A stretch of 64,000 nucleotides of DNA from positions 1,116,001 through 1,180,000 of the forward strand of contig JAWPGT010000004.1 of the NCBI GenBank assembly GCA_034638255.1. The letters are read 5' to 3'. Position numbers and translations under genes: made by a program. The notes below the pieces were generated by a model. The model was not told the DNA's origin. It saw nothing but the letters and a program-made list of their open reading frames with translations, and searched no databases. Below are positions 1 through 12,016 of this stretch, piece after piece. Every line of letters begins with the position of its first letter. Position 1 is the stretch's first letter. Source of the stretch: Coprinus comatus. Taxonomy: Eukaryota > Basidiomycota > Agaricomycetes > Agaricales > Agaricaceae.

Positions 1-3000
1 TCAATTTCAGTACGTAACCATGACAATGTGTGAGAAAATCATACCAGTGCAAAGAATGTGACGCTTGACTTGTTCAGGGGCAACAAGGTCAGTAGAGGCC
101 TCAGGAATGTAACGTTGGAAGTGAGTATCTCCAACCATCTCGTCAAGGTTCGAACGAGCCTTGGGATGACGGAGGAGGCTCTTGGAGAAGAAGAGAATAA
201 GCTAATGAGAATAAACCAAGATCGTTAGTAACTCCAAATTAAAAGTGGCTGACAGTGATAACATACAGGCTTGCGGAAGTCACGGTGGATCTGGCGACGG
301 AGGACATGGAACTATAAAACTAAGTCAGTAACAACTACAAATTTAGAAACAAGAGTAATGCTGACGTAGTTAGCAGGTGTTCTAGAAATATAAATAAACT
401 ATTAGTCTCGAATCATTCAGGTACCTCAAAAACGATAAACATACGTGGGGTAAACAACTTGCATATTGCAGTCCTGGTGTTGACGTTCAATCTTTTCAGG
501 GGAAGGGTAGACATGAGGGTGATCATCGCAAAGTTGGAGGAAACGTTCAATTCTTCCACTAGAATGCTCAGGTCCTTGTCCATCATAACCATGTGGCAAG
601 TTGACAACCAAACCAGTACGTTGGAGCCATTTGCGTTCACCAGCAGCAATGAATTGATCAATGATAACTTGAGCGTTATTAGCAAAGTCACCGAACTGAG
701 CCTCCCAAATGGTGAGAGCGTCAGGGGAAACAAGGGAATAGCCAAGCTCGAAGCCAAGACAGCCGTATTCAGAGAGCGAAGAGTTGCAAACAACGAAGCG
801 AGCCTGGTTGGAACCGAGATCGTTCAAAGGAATGTATTGTTGTTCGTTGGCTTGATCGTGAATGACGGCATGACGCTGAGAGAATGTTCCACGTTCAACA
901 TCTTGACCAGAAACACGGACATGAATCTTCTCCAATGCCAAGGAACCGAAAGCAAGAGCTTCCGCAGTTGACCAGTCAATATTGGATCCTTCCTGGACTG
1001 TCTTTCCACGAGCATTGAGGATACGAGCCAAGTTCTTATGGGGTGCGAAGCCTTGAGGATAGCTTGAAATAGCCTTTCCAATACGTTGGAGAGTTTCTAC
1101 ATCGGAACCAGTTGAGCGAGTGGGAAGAGTTTGTTCAGCGAGTTGTTTAGGGGAAGGGAATCCAGTCCAAGCAGCAGAGAGCCATTCCTTACTAGTAGGA
1201 ACGTAATCCTTAGCAGCATTTGCAGCCGTCTCCAACATTCCCCAAACCCATGTCTTGTGCTCCTCAATATCCTTCTCGGTAAAGGTACCACGTCCAACCA
1301 AGAACTTGGTATACTTTGTCAAAGGAGTAGATTGATTCTTGATAGCCTCGTACATCCTAGGTTGAGTGAAACTTGGTTGATCAGTTTCATTGTGACCGTA
1401 GCGACGATAGCAAACAATGTCAACAACAACGTCCTTCTTGAACTTGGCACGATAATCGGCAGCAAGTTGACAAACAAAGTTGACAGCTTCAACATTGTCA
1501 CCATTGACGTGGAAAATTGGGGCATCAATAGATTTGGCGATATCGGAGCAGTAAGGAGTCGAACGGGAGAAACGGGGATCGGTGGTGAAACCAATTTGAT
1601 TATTAACGATCAAATGAATAGTTCCTCCAGTTCCATACCAGGGTAGATTGTGGAGACCCATGCATTCATAAACGATACCTTGACCAGCGAAAGCGGCATC
1701 ACCGTGCAACAAAACACCCATTGCAGCATTGTGTGACGATTCATCGCCCTCGAAGTGTTGAATAGCACGAGTCTTGCCCAAAACGACGGGATCGGCGGCT
1801 TCCAAATGAGAGGGATTAGCGACCAAGGAGAGAGAAACCTTCTTTCCAGAGGGTGTAGGGCGAACATAATTAGCGCCGAGATGGTACTTGACATCACCAG
1901 CGGGCCAGTTATTATCTTCATCACCAGAGAATTCGTTAAGAATAGCCTCAATGGGTTTACGAATAACATTGGCAAGAACGTTAAGACGACCACGATGAGG
2001 CATACCAATGGTGATATGTTTGATACCACTCTCAACAGAGCGATCAATGAGTGCCTTCATACCGGGGATGAGGGCTTCACAACCTTCAAGACCGAAACGT
2101 TTCTCGTTGGGGTACTTGCTGCTCATGAATTTCTCGAACGACTCGGACCAAATGAGACGATCAAGGATCATGCGCTTCTCCTCAACAGTATAATTCCAAG
2201 GCTTAGGAGTCTCAACACGCTCCCTTAACCAATCACACTGTTCCTTATCGGGAATATGAATATATTGGATACCGACATGTCCACCTATAAAAAAAACGCA
2301 TGTCAAAAACCAACCACGCCAATCATTGAAAAAGAAAAGAAAAAAAGAAAAATTTGCGCTAGTACATACAATAGATTCGCTTCAAAGTTTTGATGATATC
2401 ACGGAGCTTCATGGTTTTATTTTCTTCCGTAGCAAAGTGGGGCAAAATACCAGGACCAAGAGTAATATCCTTTTCTAAATCACGTTCCGTAAATCCATAA
2501 CGACTCAGTTCCAATTCGGGAGGTCGAACATCGGCCAAGTCAGCGTCGAGAATTCCCAAGGGATCCAATTCCGCAACATGATGTCCGCGCACTTGGTATG
2601 CACGTACCAACAGTTGGACCTAACACATAGAATAGTATAGAATGAGTATGGGATGAAGGGGGAGAGAGAAAACGGACCTTGAGATGGTCGTCCAATTCAG
2701 CACCTCGTCCAGCGTGTAAAGCCGGGGCGCCATCAGCAGGGTGGGGGAAATTTGGTGGGGGTTGGAAAGCCTGAGAGCTGGAGAGACCGCCGTCTAGACC
2801 AGCAAAGTAGACGCTCCAGGAAGGATGAACCTGGGAAGGATCTTGTTTCCAGAGACGATACATTTCGTCGGCATAATACGCATTTGTACCATTAGCAAAT
2901 GGATCATTGGACGAAGGACCGCGTGCCAGCGCATACTCGCGACGCAGGGGCAGAGGCCTGGCAGACCTGGCTGCACGGACAAGAGGGTTCAGACGACCAA

Positions 3001-3019
3001 CGACGCGCCTGGACAGCAT
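1..3019 (-). CDS. KGD1: 2-oxoglutarate dehydrogenase E1 component (partial, C-terminus beyond window)
   Basis: Thiamine-diphosphate E1 of the mitochondrial 2-oxoglutarate dehydrogenase complex, which decarboxylates 2-oxoglutarate in the TCA cycle. Exons on the minus strand: 3019-2678, 2619-2370, 2284-445, 381-366, 311-267 and 201-45; position 44 begins an intron that leaves the window. The start at 3019 opens an Arg-rich, acid-free leader ([20 protein letters not shown]) typical of mitochondrial import. Visible family blocks are the [20 protein letters not shown] region, [31 protein letters not shown], the diphosphate/Mg block [13 protein letters not shown]...[24 protein letters not shown] and [16 protein letters not shown]. 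About 883 codons are present; family members have roughly 1000, so about 120-150 C-terminal residues are missing. A 16-base microexon (366-381) encodes the conserved PANY step. Only 215 bases separate its start from the neighbouring stop. Confidence 0.97.
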
Positions 3020-3234
3020 TGGGTTGTGGTAGCAGGCAGAGAGCACTTTGGCTCTACAAACTCTGTGCTGTGCTGTCAACCAATATGACGAAAAATATTA
3101 TGTAATTATATCCGGGGCAAAATCTCTCATCCACCCGACCCTTCCGATTCAAAAAAACAATCCCAAGAGATGTATTCAGTCCAACTAAATGATTTGTAAG
3201 GTAGCCAAAAATCCAAACAACCCTCGGAGATACC

Positions 3235-6200
3235 TCATCTGCTGCTACCACCAACCTTGAAGCTCAAAGAATCATACATTGCAGAAATTTGGTCGCCCTA
3301 ATCTTCCGAGTCAGAATTTTCCTCAAAAAGTAAATTTGCCGAACGTTCCGATAACCCACCTTTTGTTCCAACACGTCCACCACCTCGCGGAGATGTTTAG
3401 CGAGCATGTTCCGTTTGGCTTTATTGGACGCTCCATCCATTTCCTTATACTGGTCTGCCAATTCAATGTAGATGCTAACTCACGGATCAGCAAAATTTTG
3501 ACACAAGCATAAGCCACAATCCCTCACCTCTTGTAATGTGTAAAGTCATCTTCCAACTCACGGACTATTCGGGCGACCACAGTCTGAGGAGGGAGTCCTT
3601 CCTGTCTTGCAACAGACTGGACTTCATCGATATCATAAATGCTCCTCTCCCTTCGTTTGCGTCTTTCTTTAGTCGGAACGCGGGGGTAATCGTGGTCTTC
3701 ACCACCCTCTTCGGCGAACCCTTCGTCATCACTGTCACTTGTGCCGTGCCTCGGCCTCGCTTGTTTTGAACCCTTCCGACTTTGTTGCCGATCTCGGTTA
3801 CATGTTGTACACGTCCGGGCATCATGTTCAGGGGCAGAAAAGAACATCCTCTCCAAACGTTCACCCCGTATCTTGGGGAACGGAGCTTCAACTTCAGTTT
3901 TGTGGCGTCGACTCGAGCGACTTGATTGGGTATCATTATCATTTCCTTGCTCGTGATCGCGTCCAAGATCTTCCGGCGCCGAAATGGGAGATAACGGACG
4001 TCTTGCCCTAGCTAGAGAAATATCAAAGTCATTACCCGACCTTGACCGTGGTGATGGCGATTGAGCAGGTGACCGTGTTGGAGAGAATTGTGAAAGCTCG
4101 ATGGTACCAGAATGTTCAGACCTCCTCTCTTCAATTTCTTCAGCTATCTCGTCAAGCTCTCTAGAGTTCATGAAGCGTAGTCCAGGATTACTTTGGCTTT
4201 GACTTGATCCAATTGTAGCATGATCCGTCCTCATTGTCCTGTCTACCATTCTTGATTTCGGTGGGTCAAGGAATGGATGGTTTACCTCTTCAGTATCACT
4301 ATGAGCGTCCAAATCTGATTCTTCCTCGGCTTCATGTTCACTTGCAAACTCATCGGATTCAGGTTCCGGATGATTTGGTCTTATATCCTCCAAGTGATCA
4401 TCACTATGTTGAAGCGAGGCCTCCTTTGCAGCTCGACGTTCCCGAAGACCTTCCTCCACAACACCTCGCAACACCTCAACCTCTCCCGCAAGTCTCTCTA
4501 CTTCATTCTTAAGCCTAGTCACTTCAGCTCCTTTATCTCTCAGAGTCTTCGCATCCGCATTACGAAGGGTTCGTAACTCAGTCAAAAGTTCCCGATGAGA
4601 CGAAAGTTCCGATGTTAAACGAGCAAGATGTGTTCGTAACTCGTTGATCAAAGCTTCCAGCGCTAAAAAAAACCAATTCAGAAAACATATTCTATAATTA
4701 GATTAATAATACCAACTAACCTTTCTTTTCCTCAACAGCCTCTTTATATCGATCATGTACTCTTGAAGCTTCAGCACTAAGATCCATAGCACGACCTTTA
4801 CCTTTACCTTTAACACGAGGATTTGGTTCATGCAAAGAGTCTTCCTGTTGAATCAACCTCGTCCTCTCCCTTACAACTTCCCTTTTACAATCCTCCAACT
4901 CCAACTCCAATTCTCTTACTCGTCTTCTAGATATGCTATTTTCGTCTTCCAATCGTTGGAGTTTCTTTTGTACAGAGTTTAATGTTTGAACGAGACGATC
5001 TGTCCCATGATTAATTCAACCCTTTAAACAGGACAAAAACAAAAAAAACAAAACTGACTTTCAGTCTCTCTTAATCTATCTTCAGCTCGATAAGCATAAT
5101 ATTCCGCGTTCATTTTTTCCGGAGATTCAATGGCGTTCGTTAATCCAGTAACATCAGGTAATTGAACTCTGAGCGATTCCTTGCCGAAAGACGTGATGTA
5201 CTACCACGTTCACGTTCAGGGGCTTCTTGAAAAACGTTATGATGATCCTGTATCGAAGTTGGTTGTGTCCTTTCAACTCTTTTCAGGGATGATTTCAATT
5301 GTCCCTTTTCGTCTTCAATTTCCTTTGCTAGACCACGAGCCATTTTGGTGAATTTGGAATTTTCAGAAGGTGTAGCGGGATGTAATCGAACTTCGGGTTG
5401 CTGTGGTTGTGATTGTTGTTGGTTGTGTGTAGTAGGACCATAAGAAGGGAAAATGTTATTTCGTCTCTGTGGACGGGGTGTCGCATTATGGTTTGAATTG
5501 CCACGTGAGTGTATTGGTACTGTTTGTTGTTGAGGAGAATGTGAATGTGAACGAGTGACAAGTGGGCTATGAGGTCTCTTTGGAGACAAAGCAACATTCC
5601 GAAGTGCGTCGGAAAGTTTAGGACGATCATGTATTGTTGAATTGGCTTGTTGGAAATGTTCGGTATCGGAATGGGATGAAGATCCTGAAGTTACAGGGGA
5701 TGCTACCCTGACTGAACGAGAGTGCATAGATGCAGGTGCATGACCAGATTCTAATATCCGATCAAGTTCTTCAGTATCTTCTGCTACTAAAGGATCAGTC
5801 AAATCAAGACCCTAAAATATCATTCTTTGTTAGAAAACACTGATAAGATATTAAATTCATAAGTGGTTATATCACTCACCAAACGTCTAGAACGTGAAGT
5901 TTCCGAATCAAAAACGCTGAGTTTACTGTGAACACCAGCAATAATATTATCAACTGGGCGATCCGGATCATATTCTGCACCGCTCATGCTTGCATCACGC
6001 TTGGTACCGCGACCTCCTAAGCCTGCGCTTAGAGTTACAGCACTTGCATGATGAGCAAAAGTGGACATTGTCTCTGCAGCGTATGGATTAACACCCTCTT
6101 CATAATCATCGCCTGTCCTATAAGACCATGGATGACCATGAATATCTTCATCCTGAGTATATTCTCTACGACGGTCGAATGAAGGAAAATCATCGAAAGG

Positions 6201-6401
6201 AGCTGGAGCGGAATTATGTCGAGGATATTCTACGCTTTCGACATCGTCTTGACTGAGATAAGAGCCAGCGTCGCTCTCACTAGCTGAAGAGAGATGAATT
6301 GCTGTTTCTGAATTTCTGAGATTATGCTCTAGACGAATACGAGCATGTTCCTGAGGGTCATGTTGAATGTGAGGAGCGACGTGCTTTGAAGAACGACGCA
6401 T
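3235..6401 (-). CDS. Cep57/Ppc89-like spindle-pole-body coiled-coil protein
   Basis: Long coiled-coil protein ending in the Cep57-type microtubule-binding region, expected at the spindle pole body. Exons: 6401-5880, 5811-5059, 4999-4721, 4662-3528, 3474-3360, 3297-3235. The lengths sum to 2867, one base short of 956 codons. The N-terminal half is Ser/His/Gln-rich and probably disordered. Heptad-rich segments lie at 5000-4720 and 4660-4400. The C-terminal block across three exons reads IVRELEDDFTHYK, then SIYIELADQYKEMDGASNKA, then LREVVDVLEQKGDQI, which is the family signature. The only inconsistency is near 5185-5200: upstream is read in one frame, and the segment FGKESLRVQLPDVTGLTNA requires a -1 shift, with no plausible intron between. 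Start chosen at MRRSSKHVAPH, the first Met after the shared promoter. Assignment rests on the C-terminus; the rest diverges fast in this family. Confidence 0.85.
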
Positions 6402-6560
6402 GGTTGGAAGGTTGAGGGTTAGGTGTCGCAGAGAACAACACTCGGAGGTCCACAACACCAACATTCCAGTCGCGTATTGTCACGTGAACGCGTCCATGAG
6501 GTCAGGTCCAAACCCTAATCTAGGGCTCATTTTCCAAATTTTGTGTGATCGTATACTCCC
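6402..6560. promoter_or_regulatory. Divergent promoter with E-box (CACGTG) and MCB (ACGCGT)
   Basis: The 159 bases between the diverging Cep57-like gene and BMS1 contain CACGTG at 6481-6486, followed at once by ACGCGT at 6488-6493. CACGTG is the core bound by Cbf1-type bHLH factors and ACGCGT is the MluI cell-cycle box bound by MBF in yeasts. Presence is seen directly; function in this fungus is inferred. Confidence 0.45.
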
Positions 6561-9500
6561 ATGGAGGACAAACCACACAAGGCCCACAGACCTTCAAAGG
6601 ACAAGGGCAAAGATAAACAGCAGGGCTTCAATGCAAAGGTAATGCTACACATTATAATACAAAAAATACTGACTTGATATCCAGGCCTTTGCTCCAAAAT
6701 CAGGTCGAAGAGCTGACCGTCAAGGTCGACGAGCAGCTGAACAAGGCCAAACTCGTCTCCATGTACCCCTTGTAAACCGTACCCCAGACGAAAACCCTCC
6801 TCCAGTTATCATTGCAATTGTAGGACCTCCAGGTGTCGGAAAAACTACTCTTCTAAAGAGTCTTGTTCGTCGATTTACAAAACAAACTCTCTCTGATCCC
6901 AAGGGTCCTATTACTGTCGTCTCTGGAAAGAAGCGACGACTGACGTTTGTAGAATGTAATAATGACCTTAACAGTATGATTGATATTGGCAAGATTGCCG
7001 ATTTAGTCTTGTTAATGGTGGATGGTTCATTTGGTTTCGAAATGGTTAGGCTTTCATTCATGATATCCTTTTTTCTCATAATTTTCTAACATTTCATCTC
7101 CAGGAAACATTCGAATTCCTAAACATTCTCCAATCCCACGGTTTCCCAAAAGTCATAGGTATCCTAACCCACCTCGACCTAATCAAAAAAGCCGCCACCC
7201 TCAAAATCACCAAAAAAGCTCTCAAAAAACGATTCTGGACCGAAATCTACGATGGTGCAAAATTATTTTATCTCTCTGGAGTAATCAATGGACGTTATCC
7301 CGATACCGAAATCCTAAACCTAACACGATTCATATCCGTCATGAAGTTCCGACCTTTAATTTTCCGAAATGCCCATCCATACGTTTTAGCTGATCGTCTA
7401 GAGGATTTAACACCAAGAGAATTAATTCGAACATCTAAAGGCAAATGTGATCGTACTATCACTGTTTATGGTTATGTTCGAGGAACGAATCTACGTACGA
7501 ATACGAAAGTACACATTCCTGGTGTTGGAGATTTGGATATGACAAGTGTTGAACAACTTGGAGATCCTTGTCCATGTCCTGATGCAGATTCGGAAAAGAG
7601 GAGAAAGTTGAGTGAGAAGAAGAAGTTACTTATACATGCTCCCATGAGTGATGTGGTGGTGTTATGTATGATAAGGATGCTGTTTGGATTAACGTTCCGG
7701 GTAATTTCACTAGAGGAAATGATGAAGGTACGTGAACATTTCAATCTCACAACAACTAAAATTAACCGATTCGTTTCTTTTAGTGTTACAAGGTGAGGGA
7801 GAGCAAATGGTAATGGACCTACAAGACGTAGCAAACACTCTCGAAGACGCTGTTGGAAAGAGTCAAATCAGACTTTTCGGTTCATCGGCCAATCCTCTAG
7901 TAGTCAACTCAAACAAATTCAGCGATGAAGAGGAACTTGACAGTGATGAGGAAGAGGAAGAGGGTGACGATGAAGATATGGATTCAGATGAAGAAGATGC
8001 AAGTATAGACTTGGAACATCTTCCTTCAGGTTCAAAAAATACCGGTCGTCAATCACATCGAATCCCAACAAGAGCATTCCCTTCATCATCTTCTGGTTCG
8101 AAATCAAGAAAAGATATTGAATATGCGGATAGTGATTCTGATCTTGGCGATTTTGATGGTAATGATAATGGACATATTTCAAATCCTCGTGTATTTAGTG
8201 GTGAAGAGGATGATGTGGATATTCCAAGTGATGAAGATGAAGATGAGATGGATTTGGATGGTGAAGGGGATGATGAAGATGTACCAAGATGGAAGACTAA
8301 ACTTGCTGAAAATGCGTTATCTTCATCATCAAGAAAAGGAAAACGGAAAGATTGGATAAAACTAATATATTCTTCTAAGCTCACACCGAAGAAATTCTAC
8401 ACGGAACAAATGAGAAAGGTGTCGAAGAGGATGTTGATGATTTTTTTACTATCAAAAACAAGGCGGTTGCTCAGGAAACAGAAGTGCTTGATATGAGTAA
8501 AGAACCTATCGATGAGAAGGAGTTGGAGAAATGGGAAGATGAGGAGATGTTGGATTCACTAAGAAACATGTTTATCACTGGAGAAGAGGACGTTGGAGGT
8601 GAAGGTGAAACATGGGATGGAATGGGGGATGGGGATGAACAAGGAAGTGGATCTGACAGTGAAGGAGAAGAAGGCGGGGGCGCAACAGACGCAGCTGAAA
8701 CTCCTGCAATCAAAAGGGCAAAAGCACTACAAGCTAAAAAAGAAGCCCTGAAACGCAAGTTCGATGCACAATATGATGACCCCGAAGGTGATAAGATGGA
8801 CTTTTACGAGGCTGCAAAGGATGAAATGGCTCGCCAACTAGCTCTCAATAGTGCCGAATTCGAGAATGTAGACGCTGAAGCTCGTGCACTTGTTGAAGGT
8901 GTTCGTCCTGGTGTTTATGTTCGCATAGAGATGTCCAACGTACCCTGCGAATTCGTAGAAAATTTTGATCCTCGTTACCCTCTAATTGTCGGAGGGCTTC
9001 TCGCCGCTGAAGAGCGTTTCGGATATGTTCAAGTTCGTATCAAGCGTCATCGGTGGTTTACTAGACCATTGAAGACAAACGACCCTCTCATCCTTTCAAT
9101 CGGTTGGCGGAGATTCCAAACGATACCAATATACTCCCTCGACGACCATTCAATTCGAATGCGAATGCTCAAGTACACACCTGAACACATGCATTGTTAT
9201 GCGACATTCTACGGTCCAGTAACCCTTCCTAACACTGGTTTCTGTGCCTTCAATACCCTCTCAAGTGATAGACCTGGATTCCGAATCACTGCCACTGGTG
9301 TTGTGCTCGACATTGACCGATCCGTCAAGATTGTAAAGAAACTCAAGTTGACTGGTGTGCCGTATAAAATCTTCAAGAATACGGCTTTCATCAAGAATAT
9401 GTTCGGTTCCGCTCTTGAAGTCGCTAAATTTGAAGGAGCAAATATCAAGACTGTATCAGGTATTAGAGGTCAAGTTAAGAAAGCTCTCCCTAAACCCGAT

Positions 9501-10164
9501 GGTGCCTTCCGTGCTACCTTTGAAGATAAAATCCTCATGAGTGGTAAGTCATTTTTGGACAAAACATAGTTTACGATCCTGATTATTTTCTTTTTCAGAT
9601 ATTGTTTTCCTACGTGCTTGGTATTCCATCGAACCTCGCAAGTTTTACAATCCGGTTACTTCATTATTACTTTCCAACAAAGCCGAATGGACCGGAATGC
9701 GGCTTACTGGACAAATTCGACGTGATGAAGGATTGAAAACACCTTTGGATGTTAATTCGACATATAAGAAGATTGAACGGCCCGCTCGCAAATTTAATCC
9801 GCTTCGTATCCCGAAGAAACTCCAATCCACATTACCTTATGCATCTAAACCCAAGTTGATGGTCAAACAAAAGGAACAAACATACATGCAGAAACGTGCT
9901 GTTGTTATGGAACCAGAAGAACGAGAAGCTATGGCATTGTTACAACAGATGAGAGCACTTCGAAAGGATAAGGTTACGAAGAGGAAGGAGAAGAAGGAAG
10001 AAAAGAGGGAAGAGCGTAAGAAGAAACTTGAGCGAGAAGAGGAGAAACAGGAGGAGAAGGCATCAGTGCGAAAGAAAGAGGTGATGCGGATGATTGGACA
10101 AAAGGAAAAACGGCAGAATGAGATGGATGAAGGCAAAGGCCGTAGTAAGCGAAGAAAGACGTAA
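6561..10164 (+). CDS. BMS1: Ribosome biogenesis GTPase Bms1
   Basis: Nucleolar GTPase of the 90S pre-ribosome, needed for 40S subunit maturation. Exons: 6561-6638, 6685-7044, 7104-7727, 7784-9543, 9599-10164. They sum to 3388 bases, exactly two short of 1130 codons. The G domain near residue 70 has the P-loop [12 protein letters not shown], then [17 protein letters not shown] and the ILTHLDL guanine-specificity segment. A long acidic Glu/Asp region (about 7915-8290) is followed by the conserved C-terminal AARP2/Bms1 domain ([53 protein letters not shown]) and a Lys/Glu-rich tail. Two single-base deletions break the frame: near 7650 in a GTGGTGGTG run (expected [14 protein letters not shown]) and near 8386-8389 (expected LTPEEILHG). 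Conservation resumes after each, so sequence error is more likely than gene death in an essential gene. Confidence 0.95.
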
Positions 10165-10280
10165 TAAGTATGTAGTTGTATGTTTCGGGGATAGTCGGAG
10201 TTTATAATATTTCGGCCGATACCAGAGACCTGACTCGTATTAAAAGTTGGAATTTACATTTAGTGTACCCTAACTCACCC

Positions 10281-11838
10281 ATGGCTTCATTCGCTGCTCG
10301 TTCTGCCTCAACCGCTCTCCGTGCATCTCGCAGGTCTGCTCCTGCTGTTGCAAAGGCTGCTCTCAGACCCGCACAGACCGCTGCATACTCTATCCTTGCC
10401 AGAGCTGCTGCTGCTAAGGTTGCCCAGACATCTGCCGTCCAGGTTGGTTCAGATGTACAGGGATTCTAGTATGGATTATTGTGATTTACGCGTACATATA
10501 GGGTATCCGTGGTGTCAAGACTCTCGACTTTGCTGGCACCAAGGAAGAAGTCTACGAGCGTAGCGACTGGCCTTTGGCTAAGCTCCAAGACTACTTCAAG
10601 AACGATACCCTTGCCCTCATTGGTTATGGCTCCCAAGGCCACGGTCAAGGTTTGAATGCCCGTGACAACGGTCTCAATGTCATCATTGGTGTTCGTGAGA
10701 ACGGCGAGAGCTGGAAGCAGGCCATCGAAGACGGTTGGGTGAGTCCCGCCAATTAACTCTTTCGCTTTTGATTTTCTCGGCTAAATGGCGTTTTGTTAGG
10801 TTCCTGGACAGTCTCTTTTCCCCATTGAGGAGGCTATCAACCGTGGTACTATTATCATGAACTTGCTTTCTGACGCTGCTCAGTCAAAGACATGGCCTCA
10901 AATTGCTCCCTTAATCACCAAAGGAAAAACTCTCTACTTTTCACATGGTTTCTCCGTTGTCTATAAGGATGATACCCACGTTATCCCTCCTAAGGATGTT
11001 GATGTTATTCTCGTTGCTCCCAAGGGATCTGGTCGTACCGTTCGTACTCTCTTCAAGGAGGGTCGTGGAATTAACTCCTCCATTGCTGTTTGGCAAGACG
11101 TTACTGGTAAGGCCAAGGAGAAGGCTATTGCTCTCGGTGTTGCCGTTGGTTCTGGTTATATGTATGAAACTACTTTCGAGAAGGAAGTCTACTCTGATCT
11201 CTATGGTGAACGTGGTGTTGTAAGTTGTAATTTAATATGTGCTTTCGATCAACTACTTATACTTCATCTAGCTCATGGGCGGTATCCGTATGTCTTGCCT
11301 TGATGCGTTTTGATGCAATATGCTTATTTTATGACAGAGGGTCTCTTCCTGGCTCAATACCAAGTCCTCCGTAAGAATGGACACTCCCCCTCAGAAGCCT
11401 TCAACGAGACTGTTGAGGAGGCTACCCAATCCCTCTATCCCCTCATCGGCCAAAAGGGGTATGTTGCTTGACTTGTTGTAATGAATACAGACTGACTTGT
11501 GTTTTAGAATGGACTACATGTTCAACGCTTGCTCAACAACAGCTCGTCGTGGTGCTCTTGACTGGGCCCCTATCTTCGAGAAGGCCAACGTCCCCGTCTT
11601 CGAGGCACTATACGAGAGTGTGAAGAATGGGACTGAGACCCGCAAGTCTCTTGAATACAACAGCCGATCCACCTACCGTGAAGATTTGGCCAAGGAATTG
11701 GCTGAGATCGACAACCAGGAGATCTGGCGTGCAGGTATGTGTGGCTTGAGATGATTTGCCGCGTAATGCTCATATGATTGTTTTCAAGGCAAAGTCGTCC
11801 GTTCACTGCGACCTGACTACAAGCCTGAGTCCGAGTAG
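10281..11838 (+). CDS. ILV5: Ketol-acid reductoisomerase, mitochondrial
   Basis: NADPH- and Mg-dependent enzyme converting acetolactate or acetohydroxybutyrate to the dihydroxy acids in valine, leucine and isoleucine synthesis, in mitochondria. Exons: 10281-10442, 10502-10738, 10800-11219, 11272-11287, 11338-11458, 11508-11734, 11789-11838; total 1233 bases, 410 aa, no frame problem. Exon 1 encodes almost only an Ala/Arg/Ser-rich import leader. The Rossmann fold follows with [18 protein letters not shown], then [15 protein letters not shown], the metal-binding region with [18 protein letters not shown], and [14 protein letters not shown]. Exon 4 is a 16-base microexon carrying LMGGI plus one base, so a gene caller could easily miss it. 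It lies 116 bases downstream of the BMS1 stop on the same strand. Confidence 0.98.
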
Positions 11839-11945
11839 ATTAGTCGGACGTCAGTCTTGTAACCAAAAGCACCCTGTGTGGTGTATGGCTGTTCTTAGTA
11901 TTTTTTGTATAATTAAATTGTCGATATATTCCTTTCAATTTTCCC

Positions 11946-11954
11946 ATCACGTGA
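11946..11954. promoter_or_regulatory. CDEI/E-box palindrome ATCACGTGA
   Basis: ATCACGTGA lies about 65 bases upstream of the Aurora kinase start, in the 178-base gap after ILV5. It matches the RTCACRTG core of yeast Cbf1 sites. The role here is inferred. Confidence 0.35.
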
Positions 11955-12016
11955 CGAAAACACGCCTGAGGTTGAATATTGTCTTCTTGTGCTGGTTATA
12001 ACTGTGTCCCCCACAA

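Noticed and set aside
6561..10164. BMS1 as a pseudogene
   Set aside because: Two -1 shifts, but conservation is full on both sides, splice sites are intact and the gene is essential; other genes nearby show the same kind of error.
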